Positions 26,094-35,999 of a stretch of 64,000 bases of DNA are shown piece after piece (within the stretch, counting starts at the first letter, position 1; every line of letters begins with the position of its first letter). The notes below the pieces were generated by a model, which was not told where the DNA came from, did not search any database, and saw nothing but the letters and a program-made list of their open reading frames with translations. Source of the stretch: Arthrobacter sp. StoSoilB22 (GTDB taxonomy: Bacteria; Actinomycetota; Actinomycetes; Actinomycetales; Micrococcaceae); NCBI RefSeq assembly GCF_019977315.1, contig NZ_AP024652.1:2418001-2482000 (forward strand), given 5' to 3'. The translations under genes and the position numbers were made by a program.

Positions 26094-26131
26094 AAGATGG
26101 GCCCCACCACAAGGTGGGGCCCATCTTTGTG
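26094..26131. terminator. Bidirectional terminator between ptsH and ctaF
   Basis: Fifteen paired bases (AAGATGGGCCCCACC at 26094-26108 with 26113-26127) surround an ACAA loop. On the plus strand the hairpin is followed by TGTGT. The symmetric A/T flanks let it act for both converging operons. Confidence 0.88.
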
Positions 26132-26142
26132 TCACCAATTAC

Positions 26143-26544
26143 TTAGTGGGCGTGGTCTCCACGGCTGTATTCGAAGACCCAACCAACCAGGGCGATGATG
26201 GCGAGGCCACCAGCCACGTAGGTGATCCAGAAACCCACTGCCAATCCGAGGAAGCCACCGGCACATGCCAGGCCCAGAACCAGCGGCCACCAGCTCCAGG
26301 GGCTGAAGTGGCCCTGCTCACCGGCGCCCTCATGAATCTCAGCGTCGGGGCGGTCCTCGGGCCGAAGACCAATGCGCTTACCGGTGAACCCGAGGTAGGC
26401 GCCGATCATGCCGGCCAGACCACCCACCAGGAGGATTCCCAGTACGCCGACCCATTCAGTCCATTCCGTCAAGAAACCGTAAACGATGGTTACGGGGATG
26501 AAGAAGAAGACTCCGGCCCCAAAGAGCCACGATTCGATTTTCAT
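26143..26544 (-). CDS. ctaF: Actinobacterial cytochrome c oxidase subunit IV
   Basis: This 133-residue membrane protein has about four hydrophobic segments (residues 6-25, 32-53, 80-100 and 103-122) and matches CtaF, the small fourth subunit of actinobacterial aa3 oxidase. It begins within the ctaD stop region (4-base overlap), so it is coupled to ctaD. Confidence 0.92.
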   Translation of the reverse strand: MKIESWLFGAGVFFFIPVTIVYGFLTEWTEWVGVLGILLVGGLAGMIGAYLGFTGKRIGLRPEDRPDAEIHEGAGEQGHFSPWSWWPLVLGLACAGGFLGLAVGFWITYVAGGLAIIALVGWVFEYSRGDHAH

Positions 26545-28265
26545 TTGCTGACGTCCCTCTGGTCTGCGTTACCCAAAACAGCTGCTGCGGGTGACGGGGC
26601 TTCGGCGGTGTGAACCTGGGCCAACTCCGGGTGGTGAAGGTCCAAGGCCGGGCGCTCGGAGCGGATACGGGGCAAGGAGGTGAAGTTGTGGCGCGGCGGC
26701 GGGCAGGATGTTGCCCATTCAAGCGAAGCGCCGAAGCCCCAAGGATCATCAACTTCAACCTTCTTGTTGCTTCGCCACGTGATGTAGACGTTCCAGAAGA
26801 ACGGCAGAAGCGAAGCACCCAGGACGAAGGAGGAGATGGTGGAGAACTGGTTCATCCACGTGAAGTTGTCCTGCGGCATGTAATCGGCGTATCGACGCGG
26901 CATGCCTTCAACACCGAGCCAGTGCTGGATCAGGAAGGTGCCGTGGAAGCCCAGGAACAGGAGCCAGAAGTGAATCTTGCCAAGGCGCTCGTTGAGCATC
27001 TTGCCCGTCCACTTGGGCCACCAGAAGTAGAAGCCTGCGAACATCGCGAACACGACGGTACCGAAGACGACGTAGTGGAAGTGAGCCACCACGAAGTAGG
27101 AGTCGGAGACGTGGAAGTCCAGTGGCGGCGACGCCAGGATGATGCCGGTCAGACCGCCGAAGAGGAATGTCACCAGGAAGCCGATGCTCCACAGCATGGG
27201 AGTTTCGAACGTGATGGAGCCCTGCCAGAGAGTACCGATCCAGTTGAAGAACTTCACACCTGTTGGAACAGCGATGAGCATGGTCATGAACGCGAAGAAC
27301 GGCAACAGCACGGATCCGGTCACGTACATGTGGTGAGCCCACACGGTAACGGACAGAGCGGCGATGGCGATAGTTGCGTAAACAAGACCCTTGTAGCCAA
27401 AGATCGGCTTCCGGCTGAAGACCGGGAAGATCTCCGAGACAATACCGAAGAACGGCAGCGCGATGATGTACACCTCGGGGTGTCCGAAGAACCAGAACAG
27501 GTGCTGCCAAAGGACTGCACCGCCGTTCTCGGGATCGAAGATGTGCGCTCCAAAGCGGCGGTCGGCACCGAGCGCGAACAGGGCAGCTGCAAGCGGCGGG
27601 AAGGCCATCAGAACCAGGATCGCCGTAACAAGCGTGTTCCAGGTGAAGATCGGCATACGCCACATGGTCATGCCCGGTGCACGCATGCAGATGATGGTGG
27701 TGATGAAGTTGACGGCACCAAGGATGGTTCCGAACCCGGACAGCGCCAGGCCAAAGACCCAGAGGTCACCACCTACGCCGGGGCTGAACGTCGTGTTGGA
27801 CAACGGCGCGTAAGCGAACCAGCCAAAGGATGCAGCACCCTGCGGGGTGATGAAGCCGGACACGGCGATGGTGGAACCGAAAAGGAAGAACCAGAACGCC
27901 AGAGCATTCAGACGGGGAAAGGCGACGTCGGGGGCGCCGATCTGCAACGGCATAATGACGTTGGCGAAGCCGGCGAACAGCGGCGTTGCGAACATCAGGA
28001 GCATGACGGTGCCGTGCATGGTGAACATCTGGTTGTACTGCTCTTTGGTCTGCAGGATCTGCATGCCGGGTTCGAACAGTTCAGCGCGGATCAACAGCGC
28101 CATGACGCCACCGAGGCAGAAGAACACGAAGGACGCGATCAGGTACATGTACCCGATGGTCTTGTGGTCGGTGGAGGTGATCCAGTTGACGACGATGCGC
28201 CCCTTGGACTTAGGAACTACCGGAGCTTCGAGAACCCCCGGTGCGGATTGAGTGTACGTAGCCAC
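26541..28265 (-). CDS. ctaD: Cytochrome c oxidase subunit I
   Basis: This 574-residue catalytic subunit has twelve membrane helices and binds heme a, heme a3 and CuB. Ligand motifs visible are [23 protein letters not shown] (CuB histidine with the cross-linked tyrosine), [10 protein letters not shown] and [17 protein letters not shown]. It reduces O2 to water in the bcc-aa3 supercomplex. Gene order is ctaC-ctaD-ctaF. Confidence 0.97.
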   Translation of the reverse strand: MATYTQSAPGVLEAPVVPKSKGRIVVNWITSTDHKTIGYMYLIASFVFFCLGGVMALLIRAELFEPGMQILQTKEQYNQMFTMHGTVMLLMFATPLFAGFANVIMPLQIGAPDVAFPRLNALAFWFFLFGSTIAVSGFITPQGAASFGWFAYAPLSNTTFSPGVGGDLWVFGLALSGFGTILGAVNFITTIICMRAPGMTMWRMPIFTWNTLVTAILVLMAFPPLAAALFALGADRRFGAHIFDPENGGAVLWQHLFWFFGHPEVYIIALPFFGIVSEIFPVFSRKPIFGYKGLVYATIAIAALSVTVWAHHMYVTGSVLLPFFAFMTMLIAVPTGVKFFNWIGTLWQGSITFETPMLWSIGFLVTFLFGGLTGIILASPPLDFHVSDSYFVVAHFHYVVFGTVVFAMFAGFYFWWPKWTGKMLNERLGKIHFWLLFLGFHGTFLIQHWLGVEGMPRRYADYMPQDNFTWMNQFSTISSFVLGASLLPFFWNVYITWRSNKKVEVDDPWGFGASLEWATSCPPPRHNFTSLPRIRSERPALDLHHPELAQVHTAEAPSPAAAVLGNADQRDVSK

Positions 28266-28275
28266 GTCGCTTCCC

Positions 28276-29148
28276 TTACTTGGATTCGTTCAGGTTCGGG
28301 TTGCGGTCATATTCCGCACCGAGGAGGCCCGTGTTGCCTTCCTGGCGAAGCTTGTCCATGTGAGCCTGGAATTCAGACTCGGAGACAACCTTGACGCGGA
28401 AGAGCATTTCGGAGTGGTATTCACCGCAGAGTTCGGCACACTTGCCATCGAAGGTGCCCTCCTTGGTGGGGGTGAACCTGATGTAGTTCGTCTTGCCCGG
28501 GATCATGTCGCGCTTCTGAAGGAAGGCGGGTACCCAGAATGAGTGGATGACGTCGCGGGAGTTGAGCTCCAGGTCCACGGACTTGCCTACGGGCAAGTAC
28601 AGGGTGGGGAGCAGTTCCTTGTCGACTTCATTGCCGGTCAGGTGGGCCTGAACGCCCGCCTCGTGGAGGTCTTCATTGATGACCTCACCTTGCTTGTAGT
28701 TAAAGTCCCATGCCCACTGCTTGCCGCGGACGTCAACAACGACGTCGGCAGGCTGGGAGCGGTCATCGATCGCACGCTGGTCCTGGTCGGTGAAGTAGAA
28801 GAACACCAGCACCATGAAGAGCGGGATGGTCAAGTAGAAGACCTCGAGCGGCAGGTTGTAGCTGAGCTGCTTGGGGAAACCCGTGGTGCCCTTGCGGCGA
28901 CGGTAAGCGATGATGCACCAGACCAGGAGGCCCCACGTGATGATACCGACTGCCAAGGCGGCGATCCATGAGTTGACCCAGAGGTCCATGATCCGGTCAG
29001 TGTGGTTGGTCGTGCCGCGCTCTGTAGGCAGCCAACCCTTCTCTACCTCTGGTGAACATCCGGTCAAAACCAACGCGCCGGCTAGTGCCAAGCCAGTGAT
29101 CGATGTGATCTTTATGCGTCGGCTGCCGGTTCGGTTCTGCGAACTCAC
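28276..29148 (-). CDS. ctaC: Cytochrome c oxidase subunit II (lipoprotein)
   Basis: This 290-residue protein has a lipoprotein signal ending in ALVLTGC, two membrane helices (about residues 65-90 and 110-130) and a cupredoxin domain with the CuA site [12 protein letters not shown] (C-x3-C-x3-H). The likely start is the GTG at 29148 ([11 protein letters not shown]); the frame is open to 29205, but the signal peptide is well formed from 29148. CuA accepts electrons from QcrC. Confidence 0.95.
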   Translation of the reverse strand: MSSQNRTGSRRIKITSITGLALAGALVLTGCSPEVEKGWLPTERGTTNHTDRIMDLWVNSWIAALAVGIITWGLLVWCIIAYRRRKGTTGFPKQLSYNLPLEVFYLTIPLFMVLVFFYFTDQDQRAIDDRSQPADVVVDVRGKQWAWDFNYKQGEVINEDLHEAGVQAHLTGNEVDKELLPTLYLPVGKSVDLELNSRDVIHSFWVPAFLQKRDMIPGKTNYIRFTPTKEGTFDGKCAELCGEYHSEMLFRVKVVSESEFQAHMDKLRQEGNTGLLGAEYDRNPNLNESK

Positions 29149-29331
29149 AGACGGCCCTTCCTCTTGTTGCTGTCTCCCGGCAGGCCGAAGGCTCACCGGG
29201 CACACTAAAAGTTTTACTACCCGATGTAGAGCTTACCGCTATCACGCGGTTTTCGCGCACATGTCAGCGCCGTGGCTCCGAACGAATTCAAACTCGCTCG
29301 AAGGGGCGCCGACATGCGGCGATGGCTCACA

Positions 29332-29724
29332 TCAGTGGAACGAATCGCCGCAGGCGCAAGACCCGCCGGCGTTCGGGTTATCGATGGTGAATCCTTGCTT
29401 CGAAATGGTGTCTTCGAAGTCGATGCTGGCACCACTGAGGTAAGGAACGCTCATCTTGTCCACTACCACCTCAACGCCGTCGTAATCGCGCACAGCATCT
29501 CCGTCGAGCAAGCGCTCATCGAAGTAGAGCTGGTAGATCAGGCCCGAGCATCCGCCAGGCTGGACTGCAACGCGCAGTCGGAGGTCTGTGCGCCCTTCCT
29601 GCTCGAGGAGGCTGCGGACCTTGCCCGCGGCGACGTCGGTCAGATTGACCTCGTGCGTGGCCAGTTCGTCGTCGTTGGTGACGAGCTGTGCTCCGGTGCT
29701 GTTTTCGTTGGTTGCAGTGCTCAT
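29332..29724 (-). CDS. erpA: Iron-sulfur cluster insertion protein, ErpA/HesB family
   Basis: This 130-residue A-type Fe-S carrier has the three conserved cysteines in PGGCSGLIY and GGSCACGDSF. It delivers clusters to target proteins, and its place next to the Rieske/oxidase genes fits that role. The N-terminal 25 residues are a variable acidic lead. Upstream, between 29796 and 29836, lie two inverted 11-base sites that may control it. Confidence 0.93.
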   Translation of the reverse strand: MSTATNENSTGAQLVTNDDELATHEVNLTDVAAGKVRSLLEQEGRTDLRLRVAVQPGGCSGLIYQLYFDERLLDGDAVRDYDGVEVVVDKMSVPYLSGASIDFEDTISKQGFTIDNPNAGGSCACGDSFH

Positions 29725-29795
29725 TGGCCTACCTTCTTATGAAGCTCTTGGCGGCGGCGCCGGAACGCTGCCTGCCCTTACCCAATTACGTACGG

Positions 29796-29836
29796 GTTAT
29801 AGCTAATGCTACGTCGCGCAGGCCCTTAGCTATAAC
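29796..29836. promoter_or_regulatory. Paired inverted 11-base sites upstream of erpA
   Basis: GTTATAGCTAA (29796-29806) and its exact reverse complement TTAGCTATAAC (29826-29836) are separated by 19 bases, giving centres 30 bases apart, close to three helical turns. Each half contains the palindrome TAGCTA. It may be an operator for two dimers or a hairpin in the erpA leader. Confidence 0.45.
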
Positions 29837-29888
29837 TCTTGACGTAACCACAGACTGCAAGTGGTTGTTCCCCGCGCGCCGCAGGAGC

Positions 29889-31322
29889 CTACCCGGCCAG
29901 GCCTTCGGCGTTCAGCCGGGCCAACATCAAGGCCTCCGCCAACACTGCATGCCGGAAGTCTCCTATATGCAATGATTCGTTGGCACTATGCGCACGGGAA
30001 TCAGGGTCCTCGACGCCGGTGACCAGGATCTGGACATCCGGATACATCTCCAGGAGATCGGCGATGAACGGGATGGAGCCTCCGATCCCCATTTCCACCG
30101 GCTGGACTCCCCACGATTCCCCCAGCGCCCACAAAGCCACCCGCGCTGCAGCGGACGTCGTATCGGTGGAAAAGGCATTGCCCCTCTCCCCCGGCGTGAA
30201 CGTCACCCTGGCGCCGAACGGGGCATGGGATTCGACGTGCTGCTTGAGCGCCGTCATGGCGGCTTCCGGGTCCTGCCCCGGCGCCAACCGCATGCTGAAC
30301 TTTGCCCGCGCCGACGGTATGAGGGTGTTGGATGCAACATCTACGGCCGGGACGTCCATGCCAATGATGGACAATGCCGGCTTGGTCCACAAACGCGAGG
30401 CGATGGTTCCACTTCCGGCGAGCCTCACGCCGTCGAGCACGGATGCATCGGCCCGGTAGTCAGCTTCGGTGAGATCAACTGCCACCTCGTCCCGGCCGAC
30501 GAGGCCGGCCACTGCGACATTCCCGGCGTCGTCGTGAAGGGTGGCTATGAGCCGCGACAAAAGAGTAGGGGCATCGAGCACGGGGCCGCCGAACATGCCT
30601 GAATGGACCGCGTGCTCCAAGACGCGCACTTCGAAAGTTCCGTCAACCAGGCCGCGAAGGCTGGTAGTGAGGGCAGGCACGCCCACCTTCCAGTTGCTGG
30701 AGTCGGCAACGACGATCACATCCGCCCGGAGAAGTTCCTGGTGCTCCTCAAGGAAAGTGCGGAAGGTAGGTGACCCGGCTTCTTCTTCGCCTTCAAAGAA
30801 GAAGGTCACGCCGAGCCCGAAGTCGTCCCCCAGGACTTTTGTCACGGCACTGTAGGCGGCAAGGTGCGCCATGATGCCTGCTTTGTCGTCGGCGGCACCC
30901 CGACCATACAAGCGGCCATTCCGCTCTTGAGCGACAAAGGGCTCGGAGTTCCAGAGGCTGCTGTCACCCGGAGGCTGGACGTCGTGGTGGGCGTACAGCA
31001 GGATGGTCGGCTTGCCTGCGGCGGCAGGTCGGCGCGCGACGACGGCAGGACCACCGGGCGTACCGTCAGCCTTGTTGCATCGAAGGATACGGACGTCCTC
31101 CATACCGGATTCCTTGACCAGGGAGGCGACGGCGTCAGCGCTCCGGTCAAGTTCCTTGGGATCAAAACTCGGCCACGCAATACCGGGAATAGCCACCAGG
31201 TCTTCCAACGATGCGACAGTAGCGTCAAAGGATTCGTTGACAGCCGTGGTCAGTGCCTCGACAGGAGTGGAGCCGGAGAGCCCTTGCTTGTTCTGCGGGA
31301 TGTCCGCATGTGCTGAAGTCAT
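29889..31322 (-). CDS. M20 family dipeptidase
   Basis: This 477-residue zinc peptidase has metal-site motifs LLYAHHDVQPPGD, GAADDKAGIM and FEGEEEAGSP (catalytic Glu pair), with a dimerisation domain inserted in the middle (about residues 220-370). It belongs to the M20 dipeptidase/carnosinase group that lacks a signal peptide, so it acts on cytoplasmic peptides. The ATG at 31322 follows TAAAGT by seven bases; the open frame to 31379 is not needed. Confidence 0.9.
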   Translation of the reverse strand: MTSAHADIPQNKQGLSGSTPVEALTTAVNESFDATVASLEDLVAIPGIAWPSFDPKELDRSADAVASLVKESGMEDVRILRCNKADGTPGGPAVVARRPAAAGKPTILLYAHHDVQPPGDSSLWNSEPFVAQERNGRLYGRGAADDKAGIMAHLAAYSAVTKVLGDDFGLGVTFFFEGEEEAGSPTFRTFLEEHQELLRADVIVVADSSNWKVGVPALTTSLRGLVDGTFEVRVLEHAVHSGMFGGPVLDAPTLLSRLIATLHDDAGNVAVAGLVGRDEVAVDLTEADYRADASVLDGVRLAGSGTIASRLWTKPALSIIGMDVPAVDVASNTLIPSARAKFSMRLAPGQDPEAAMTALKQHVESHAPFGARVTFTPGERGNAFSTDTTSAAARVALWALGESWGVQPVEMGIGGSIPFIADLLEMYPDVQILVTGVEDPDSRAHSANESLHIGDFRHAVLAEALMLARLNAEGLAG

Positions 31323-31455
31323 GGGCCACACTTTACCGTCGGGGATTCTCCCCCGAGGCAAGCACGGCCCGAACCACAAGGCTGCACATAAGCCAGAGGG
31401 TCCGGGCTATGGGACACGTAACCTGCACCACCTTCCCGAGGGGTATTCTGTATGG

Positions 31456-32049
31456 GTGTTCGGACGCAAAAAGGAAGAGCCCAGCGCTCAATCAGTAGTA
31501 GATCAGGCCTACGCCACCGCACCGGAGCCCGGTGCTGGAAAGGGCGCCCCTACGCCCAAGCGGAAGGACCAGGAAGCGGCCCGCAAGCGCCCTTTGGTTC
31601 CCACCGATCGTAAGGCCTCCAAGGCAGCGGAAAGGGTGGCCATCCAGGACCAGCGGCAGAAAATGCGGCAGGCCCTTGATACGGGAGACGAGAAATTTCT
31701 CCCCTATCGGGACAAGGGCCCCCAGAAGCGGTACACACGTGACTACGTTGACGCACGCTTCAGCCTGGGTGAGTACCTCATGTTCGGCGCTTTGCTGTTC
31801 GTAGTGATCTCCCTGATCATCCCGCCCACCAGCGCCGGCATCAGCTACGTCCTTATTGGCTTCTGGATCATGTTCCTTGCAGTCTTTGTGGACGTCTTCA
31901 TCCTCTCCCGCAAACTTCGCAAGCGCCTTACGGAGAAGTTCGGTGAAGTGGAACGTGGTTGCATCTGGTACGGCTGCATGCGCGCCCTTCAGTTCCGCAA
32001 GCTACGTCTTCCGAAACCTCAGGTGAAGCGCGGACAGTACCCCGCCTAG
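31456..32049 (+). CDS. DUF3043 family membrane protein
   Basis: This 197-residue actinobacterial protein has a charged N-terminal half (KRKDQEAARKRPLVPTDRK) and the conserved DEKFLPYRDKGPQKRYTRDYVD stretch near residues 75-97. Two adjacent membrane segments (about 105-145) and a basic tail follow. It matches DUF3043, function unknown. The GTG start lies six bases after TATTCT, so it is probably leaderless. The frame is open from 31003 but that part is antisense to the M20 gene. Confidence 0.85.
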   Translation: MFGRKKEEPSAQSVVDQAYATAPEPGAGKGAPTPKRKDQEAARKRPLVPTDRKASKAAERVAIQDQRQKMRQALDTGDEKFLPYRDKGPQKRYTRDYVDARFSLGEYLMFGALLFVVISLIIPPTSAGISYVLIGFWIMFLAVFVDVFILSRKLRKRLTEKFGEVERGCIWYGCMRALQFRKLRLPKPQVKRGQYPA

Positions 32050-32071
32050 GCGCCACAACCCTCAAGCAAAT

Positions 32072-32109
32072 AAAGAGACCCCGGACCATTGGTCCGGGGT
32101 CTCTTTGTA
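32072..32109. terminator. Bidirectional terminator between DUF3043 gene and pyrD
   Basis: A 16-bp perfect stem (AAAGAGACCCCGGACC at 32072-32087 with 32091-32106) has an ATT loop and AAA/TTT flanks on both sides. Confidence 0.9.
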
Positions 32110-32133
32110 TGCTTCCAGGTTAGGTGGCCACGA

Positions 32134-33213
32134 TTATGCGGCCGCCCGTCGGCGAAGTTTCACAAGACCTTTGTTGATTCTCGAAGCCCAGAAAGGACCT
32201 TCGTAAAGGAAAGCAGTGTAGCCCTGCACCAACGTGGCCCCGGCATCGAGCCGGTCCTGAACATCCTGCGGGGTGGCAACGCCACCAACTGCAATGAGGA
32301 CAAGCTGATCCCCTACCGAGTTCTTGAGCCTGCGCAGCACCTCGAGGGATCGCTGCTTGAGGGGCGCACCCGACAAGCCGCCCGCGCCAAGAGACTCCAC
32401 CTTCGCAGCGTCGGAGACGAGCCCGTCGCGGGAAATGGTGGTGTTGGTGGCTATGATTCCGTCAAGTTTCAGGTCCAGGGCAAGCCGCGCGACGTCGTCG
32501 ATATCTTCATTGGAGAGGTCCGGCGCAATCTTGACCAACAGGGGAACGTGCCGCCCGGCCGCTTCGTCGGCGGCGTCGCCAACAGCGCGGAGAAGGGGCC
32601 GCAGGCTTTCCACGTTCTGCAGCAGACGCAGCCCCGGAGTGTTGGGAGAGCTTACATTCACCACCAGGTAATCTGCCGCGGGCGCCAGGCTCCGGGCACT
32701 GACCAGGTAGTCCTCGGTAGCGTCCTCGAGCTCAACCAGCTTGGTCTTGCCGATATTGACCCCGATCATCGGCCGGACGTCCGGGTGCAGCCGCTGCAAA
32801 GCAGCCCGTGCTGCCTTGAGTCTGGGCGCGACTGCGGCGGCGCCGTCGTTATTGAACCCCATCCGGTTGATGACCGCTTTGTCCTCTATCAAGCGGAAGA
32901 GGCGCGGCTTTTCATTACCGGGCTGTGCCTGGCCCGTAATGGTCCCCACTTCTACATGTCCGAATCCAAGCTCGGACAAGGCTTCGATGCCGTGGCCCTC
33001 CTTGTCGAATCCTGCCGCCAGGCCGAACGGGGAGGGAAAGGTAAGCCCCAGCGCCTCCGTGCGGAGGGAAGGATCAGGAGTTGTCATTTTGGCAAGGATC
33101 CTCCCAACACCGGAACGGTGGGCCGCACGGATTCCTTGGAAGCCGATCTTGTGGGCCTTCTCGGCATCCATCCAGGAGAAGGCCAACTTAAAGAATGTGG
33201 GGTAAACACGCAT
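32134..33213 (-). CDS. pyrD: Quinone-dependent dihydroorotate dehydrogenase (class 2)
   Basis: This 359-residue FMN enzyme of pyrimidine synthesis oxidises dihydroorotate to orotate with quinone as acceptor. The N-terminal helices (TFFKLAFSWMDAEKAHKIG) mark the membrane-associated class 2. Other motifs are GLAAGFDKEG, NRMGFNNDGA, YLVVNVSSPNTPGLR (catalytic Ser) and GGVATPQDVQ. It is apart from the main pyr genes. It converges with DUF3043. Confidence 0.95.
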   Translation of the reverse strand: MRVYPTFFKLAFSWMDAEKAHKIGFQGIRAAHRSGVGRILAKMTTPDPSLRTEALGLTFPSPFGLAAGFDKEGHGIEALSELGFGHVEVGTITGQAQPGNEKPRLFRLIEDKAVINRMGFNNDGAAAVAPRLKAARAALQRLHPDVRPMIGVNIGKTKLVELEDATEDYLVSARSLAPAADYLVVNVSSPNTPGLRLLQNVESLRPLLRAVGDAADEAAGRHVPLLVKIAPDLSNEDIDDVARLALDLKLDGIIATNTTISRDGLVSDAAKVESLGAGGLSGAPLKQRSLEVLRRLKNSVGDQLVLIAVGGVATPQDVQDRLDAGATLVQGYTAFLYEGPFWASRINKGLVKLRRRAAA

Positions 33214-33281
33214 GATCCTAGTTTTCCCGCTTACCCACCACTCACCAAACCCGTGACCTGCCCTGGCGCTAGCATGTAGGC

Positions 33282-34964
33282 ATGCCGCTGGATAATCGTG
33301 ATGCAGATCATGGAACCCAAAAGGTCAGTGCAGACATTGTGGTGATAGGCGCGGGCTTAGCCGGGCTGGTTGCCGCTGCCACTGCGTATGCAGCCGGCAA
33401 GACCGTGGCAGTCCTGGACCAGGAACCGGAGGCATCCGTCGGCGGCCAGGCGCACTGGTCATTTGGCGGACTCTTCATGGTCAACACGCCGGAGCAGCGG
33501 CGGTTGGGAGTGAAGGACAACGCTGAACTCGCCCTATCAGATTGGCTTGCGTCGGCAGCATTTGATCGGATCCAAGACGGCAACGCAAGGAAATGGGCCG
33601 AAGCATATGTCGACTTCGCGTCAGGCGAGAAACGTCAATGGCTGCGGAGCCTCGGTGTTGGCATTTTTCCGCTGGTGCAATGGGCGGAGCGTGGCGGCTA
33701 CGGGCCGCGGGGCCACGGCAACACAGTCCCCCGGTTCCACGTCACGTGGGGAACCGGACCCGCGCTGGTAGAGCCGTTCCTCGCCAAGGTGCGCGAGGGC
33801 GTTGATAACCGCAGAATAAGTCTCCACTTCAGGCACCGCGCAGCGTCGCTGACCAGGGCAGCGGGCAGGGTCACCGGCGTTTCCGGAGACGTACTGGAGG
33901 GGTCGACGGCGGCGCGAGGCCAGCAGTCCGGACGCAGGGTCGCAGGGAGCTTTGAGGCAAAGGCAGGCGCCGTGGTGGTGACGACCGGCGGCATCGGAGG
34001 TAACCACGCAGCAGTCCGCCGGCAATGGCCGGGCAACACTGCACCGGAGGACATGCTCAGCGGAGTACCGGCGTCCGTTGACGGCGACTTCCTGTCCGCG
34101 GTTGAATCCGCTGGCGGTTCCTTGATCAACGGCGACAGAATGTGGCATTACCCTGAAGGAATCCACAACTACCACCCCGTGTGGCCCAATCATGGAATCC
34201 GGATTCTGCCCGGGCCTTCCTCCCTATGGCTGGATGCAGAAGGCCATCAGCTGCCCGCGCCATTGTTCCCGGGCTTTGACTCACAGGGAGCACTTCGACA
34301 CATTGTGGGTACGGGACATGGATACTCTTGGTTTGTCCTGAACCGCACCATCGCCCTCAAAGAACTGGCACTGTCCGGCTCCGAACAGAATCCTGACCTC
34401 ACGAATAAGGACGTACGTCTGCTCGCATCGCGTCTGCGACCCACGACGGACGCGCCCATTCAACGCTTCTTGGACCGGGGCGCTGACTTTCTTCAGGCCT
34501 CATCTCCTGCGGGTCTTGCCGAACGTATGAACCAGCTCTCAGGAGCCTACTTGATTGACGCTGCTGAACTTGCGGCAGTGATCCGTGCGCGGGATGACCA
34601 GGTGAGCAGCGGATTGGGCAAAGACCCCCAGCTGGCCGCCATCAGGGCGGCGCGCCGATTCGCTACGGACAAGCTCATGCGGGTTGCTTTCCCGCACCGG
34701 TTAACGGACCCTCGGCACGGTCCCCTGATTGCCATACGCCTTTCTGTGGTGACGCGGAAAAGCCTGGGCGGAATTACCACGGATCTGCACTCCCGGGTGC
34801 TTGACGGAGACGGTATGGCCATCCCCGGCCTCTATGCTGCCGGCGAAGCGGCCGGCTTTGGAGGCGGTGGTATCCACGGTTACCGGGCCTTGGAAGGGAC
34901 ATTCCTGGGAGGTTGCCTCTTCACCGGGAGGGCTGCCGGCCGGCACGCCGCTGCCAGTGTCTAA
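33282..34964 (+). CDS. FAD-binding dehydrogenase (KstD/fumarate reductase-like flavoprotein)
   Basis: This 560-residue flavoprotein has an N-terminal FAD motif IVVIGAGLAGLVAAATAYAAG, a second part GAVVVTTGGIGGN and a C-terminal FAD cap PGLYAAGEAAGFGGGG, GALEGTFLGG-like. It belongs to the group annotated as FAD-binding dehydrogenases related to 3-ketosteroid dehydrogenase; the substrate is unknown. TAGCAT is six bases before the ATG, so a leaderless start is likely. The tandem hydrolases follow nine bases downstream, suggesting one operon. Confidence 0.88.
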   Translation: MPLDNRDADHGTQKVSADIVVIGAGLAGLVAAATAYAAGKTVAVLDQEPEASVGGQAHWSFGGLFMVNTPEQRRLGVKDNAELALSDWLASAAFDRIQDGNARKWAEAYVDFASGEKRQWLRSLGVGIFPLVQWAERGGYGPRGHGNTVPRFHVTWGTGPALVEPFLAKVREGVDNRRISLHFRHRAASLTRAAGRVTGVSGDVLEGSTAARGQQSGRRVAGSFEAKAGAVVVTTGGIGGNHAAVRRQWPGNTAPEDMLSGVPASVDGDFLSAVESAGGSLINGDRMWHYPEGIHNYHPVWPNHGIRILPGPSSLWLDAEGHQLPAPLFPGFDSQGALRHIVGTGHGYSWFVLNRTIALKELALSGSEQNPDLTNKDVRLLASRLRPTTDAPIQRFLDRGADFLQASSPAGLAERMNQLSGAYLIDAAELAAVIRARDDQVSSGLGKDPQLAAIRAARRFATDKLMRVAFPHRLTDPRHGPLIAIRLSVVTRKSLGGITTDLHSRVLDGDGMAIPGLYAAGEAAGFGGGGIHGYRALEGTFLGGCLFTGRAAGRHAAASV

Positions 34965-34973
34965 GCTGGAGCC

Positions 34974-35999
34974 ATGGAGTGGACCGCTGACATATTGGGA
35001 ACCGACTTCCAATCCTGCGGCCTTGAGGCCGCGGGCCCGGATGGCGTCATCCGGCATGCCACGCTGATCCGGTACAGGGCCCAGCCAGGAATTCAGGCCA
35101 GCGACGACCCCGAGCCACCGGCAAAGCGCTACGGCGCCATACTTTTCCTGCACGGTTGGAGTGACTACTTCTTCAATACGGAGCTGGCGGGCTTCTGGGC
35201 CAACCAAGGCTACGATTTTTACGCGCTGGACATGCACAACCATGGCCGGAGCCTCCGTGCCGACATGCCGGGCGGCTATGTTGCCAACCTGACCGACTAC
35301 GACGCCGAGATTGAAGAAGCCATCACCACCATTCATGCGGATCGTGGTGTTTCCCCAACCGGAAGCCTGACACTGATGGGCCATTCAACCGGGGGTTTGG
35401 TGGCAGCGCTGTGGGCCAGCCGCCATCCCGATAGGGTCCAGTACCTGGTCCTCGACAGCCCATGGCTGGAGATGCACGGCAGTTCACTGGTGCGACGCGC
35501 CGCGCAAGCCATGGTGTCTCCGCTTGCTAGGATCCGCCCCGAGACCATCTTGAGGCTGCCTGAGCGCGGCTTCTACTTCCGGAGCATCAGCAGTACCGCT
35601 GAAGGGGAATGGACCCTGGATGAAAACTACCGGCCTCCGCTTGCGTTTCCGGTCCGAGCCGGCTGGCTGAGTGCTGTGTTTGCCGGCCATGCACAAGTGG
35701 CCCGCGGCTTGATGCTGGAGATGCCGGTCCTCGTGCTGACGTCCACCACCAGCGCCAACGGTATGGTGTGGCAGGAATCGATGCGCCGTTCCGATGCCGT
35801 GCTCGACGTGGGTGTCATCGCTTTGCGGGCCATGGCTTTGGGGCGGACAGTTACCCTGGAACGCATCGATGGAGCCCTCCACGATGTCTTTCTCTCTGCC
35901 CCGGCCGTGCGGAAAGACGCCTATGCACGGCTTGCCCGGTGGGTCAACGGATTCATGGACAACAAGGAGCCGGAGCGTCGGCGGGGAGGAGACACATGA
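34974..35999 (+). CDS. Alpha/beta hydrolase, tandem copy 1
   Basis: This 341-residue serine hydrolase is related to the monoacylglycerol lipase/serine aminopeptidase family. It has LFLHGWSDYFF (oxyanion loop), nucleophile Ser in GHSTGGLVAAL and the catalytic His in GALHDVFLS. No signal peptide. The ATG follows a GGAG closely and also lies six bases after TAAGCT, which overlaps the stop of the preceding gene. The next gene is a clear paralogue. Confidence 0.85.
   Translation: MEWTADILGTDFQSCGLEAAGPDGVIRHATLIRYRAQPGIQASDDPEPPAKRYGAILFLHGWSDYFFNTELAGFWANQGYDFYALDMHNHGRSLRADMPGGYVANLTDYDAEIEEAITTIHADRGVSPTGSLTLMGHSTGGLVAALWASRHPDRVQYLVLDSPWLEMHGSSLVRRAAQAMVSPLARIRPETILRLPERGFYFRSISSTAEGEWTLDENYRPPLAFPVRAGWLSAVFAGHAQVARGLMLEMPVLVLTSTTSANGMVWQESMRRSDAVLDVGVIALRAMALGRTVTLERIDGALHDVFLSAPAVRKDAYARLARWVNGFMDNKEPERRRGGDT

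Noticed and set aside
26610..28394. 594-residue open frame on the plus strand opposite ctaD
   Set aside because: It is antisense to ctaD, is rich in charged residues from GC-biased third positions of the other strand, and resembles no family.
32089..33279. 396-residue plus-strand frame over pyrD
   Set aside because: It is a shadow of pyrD and begins inside the terminator hairpin.
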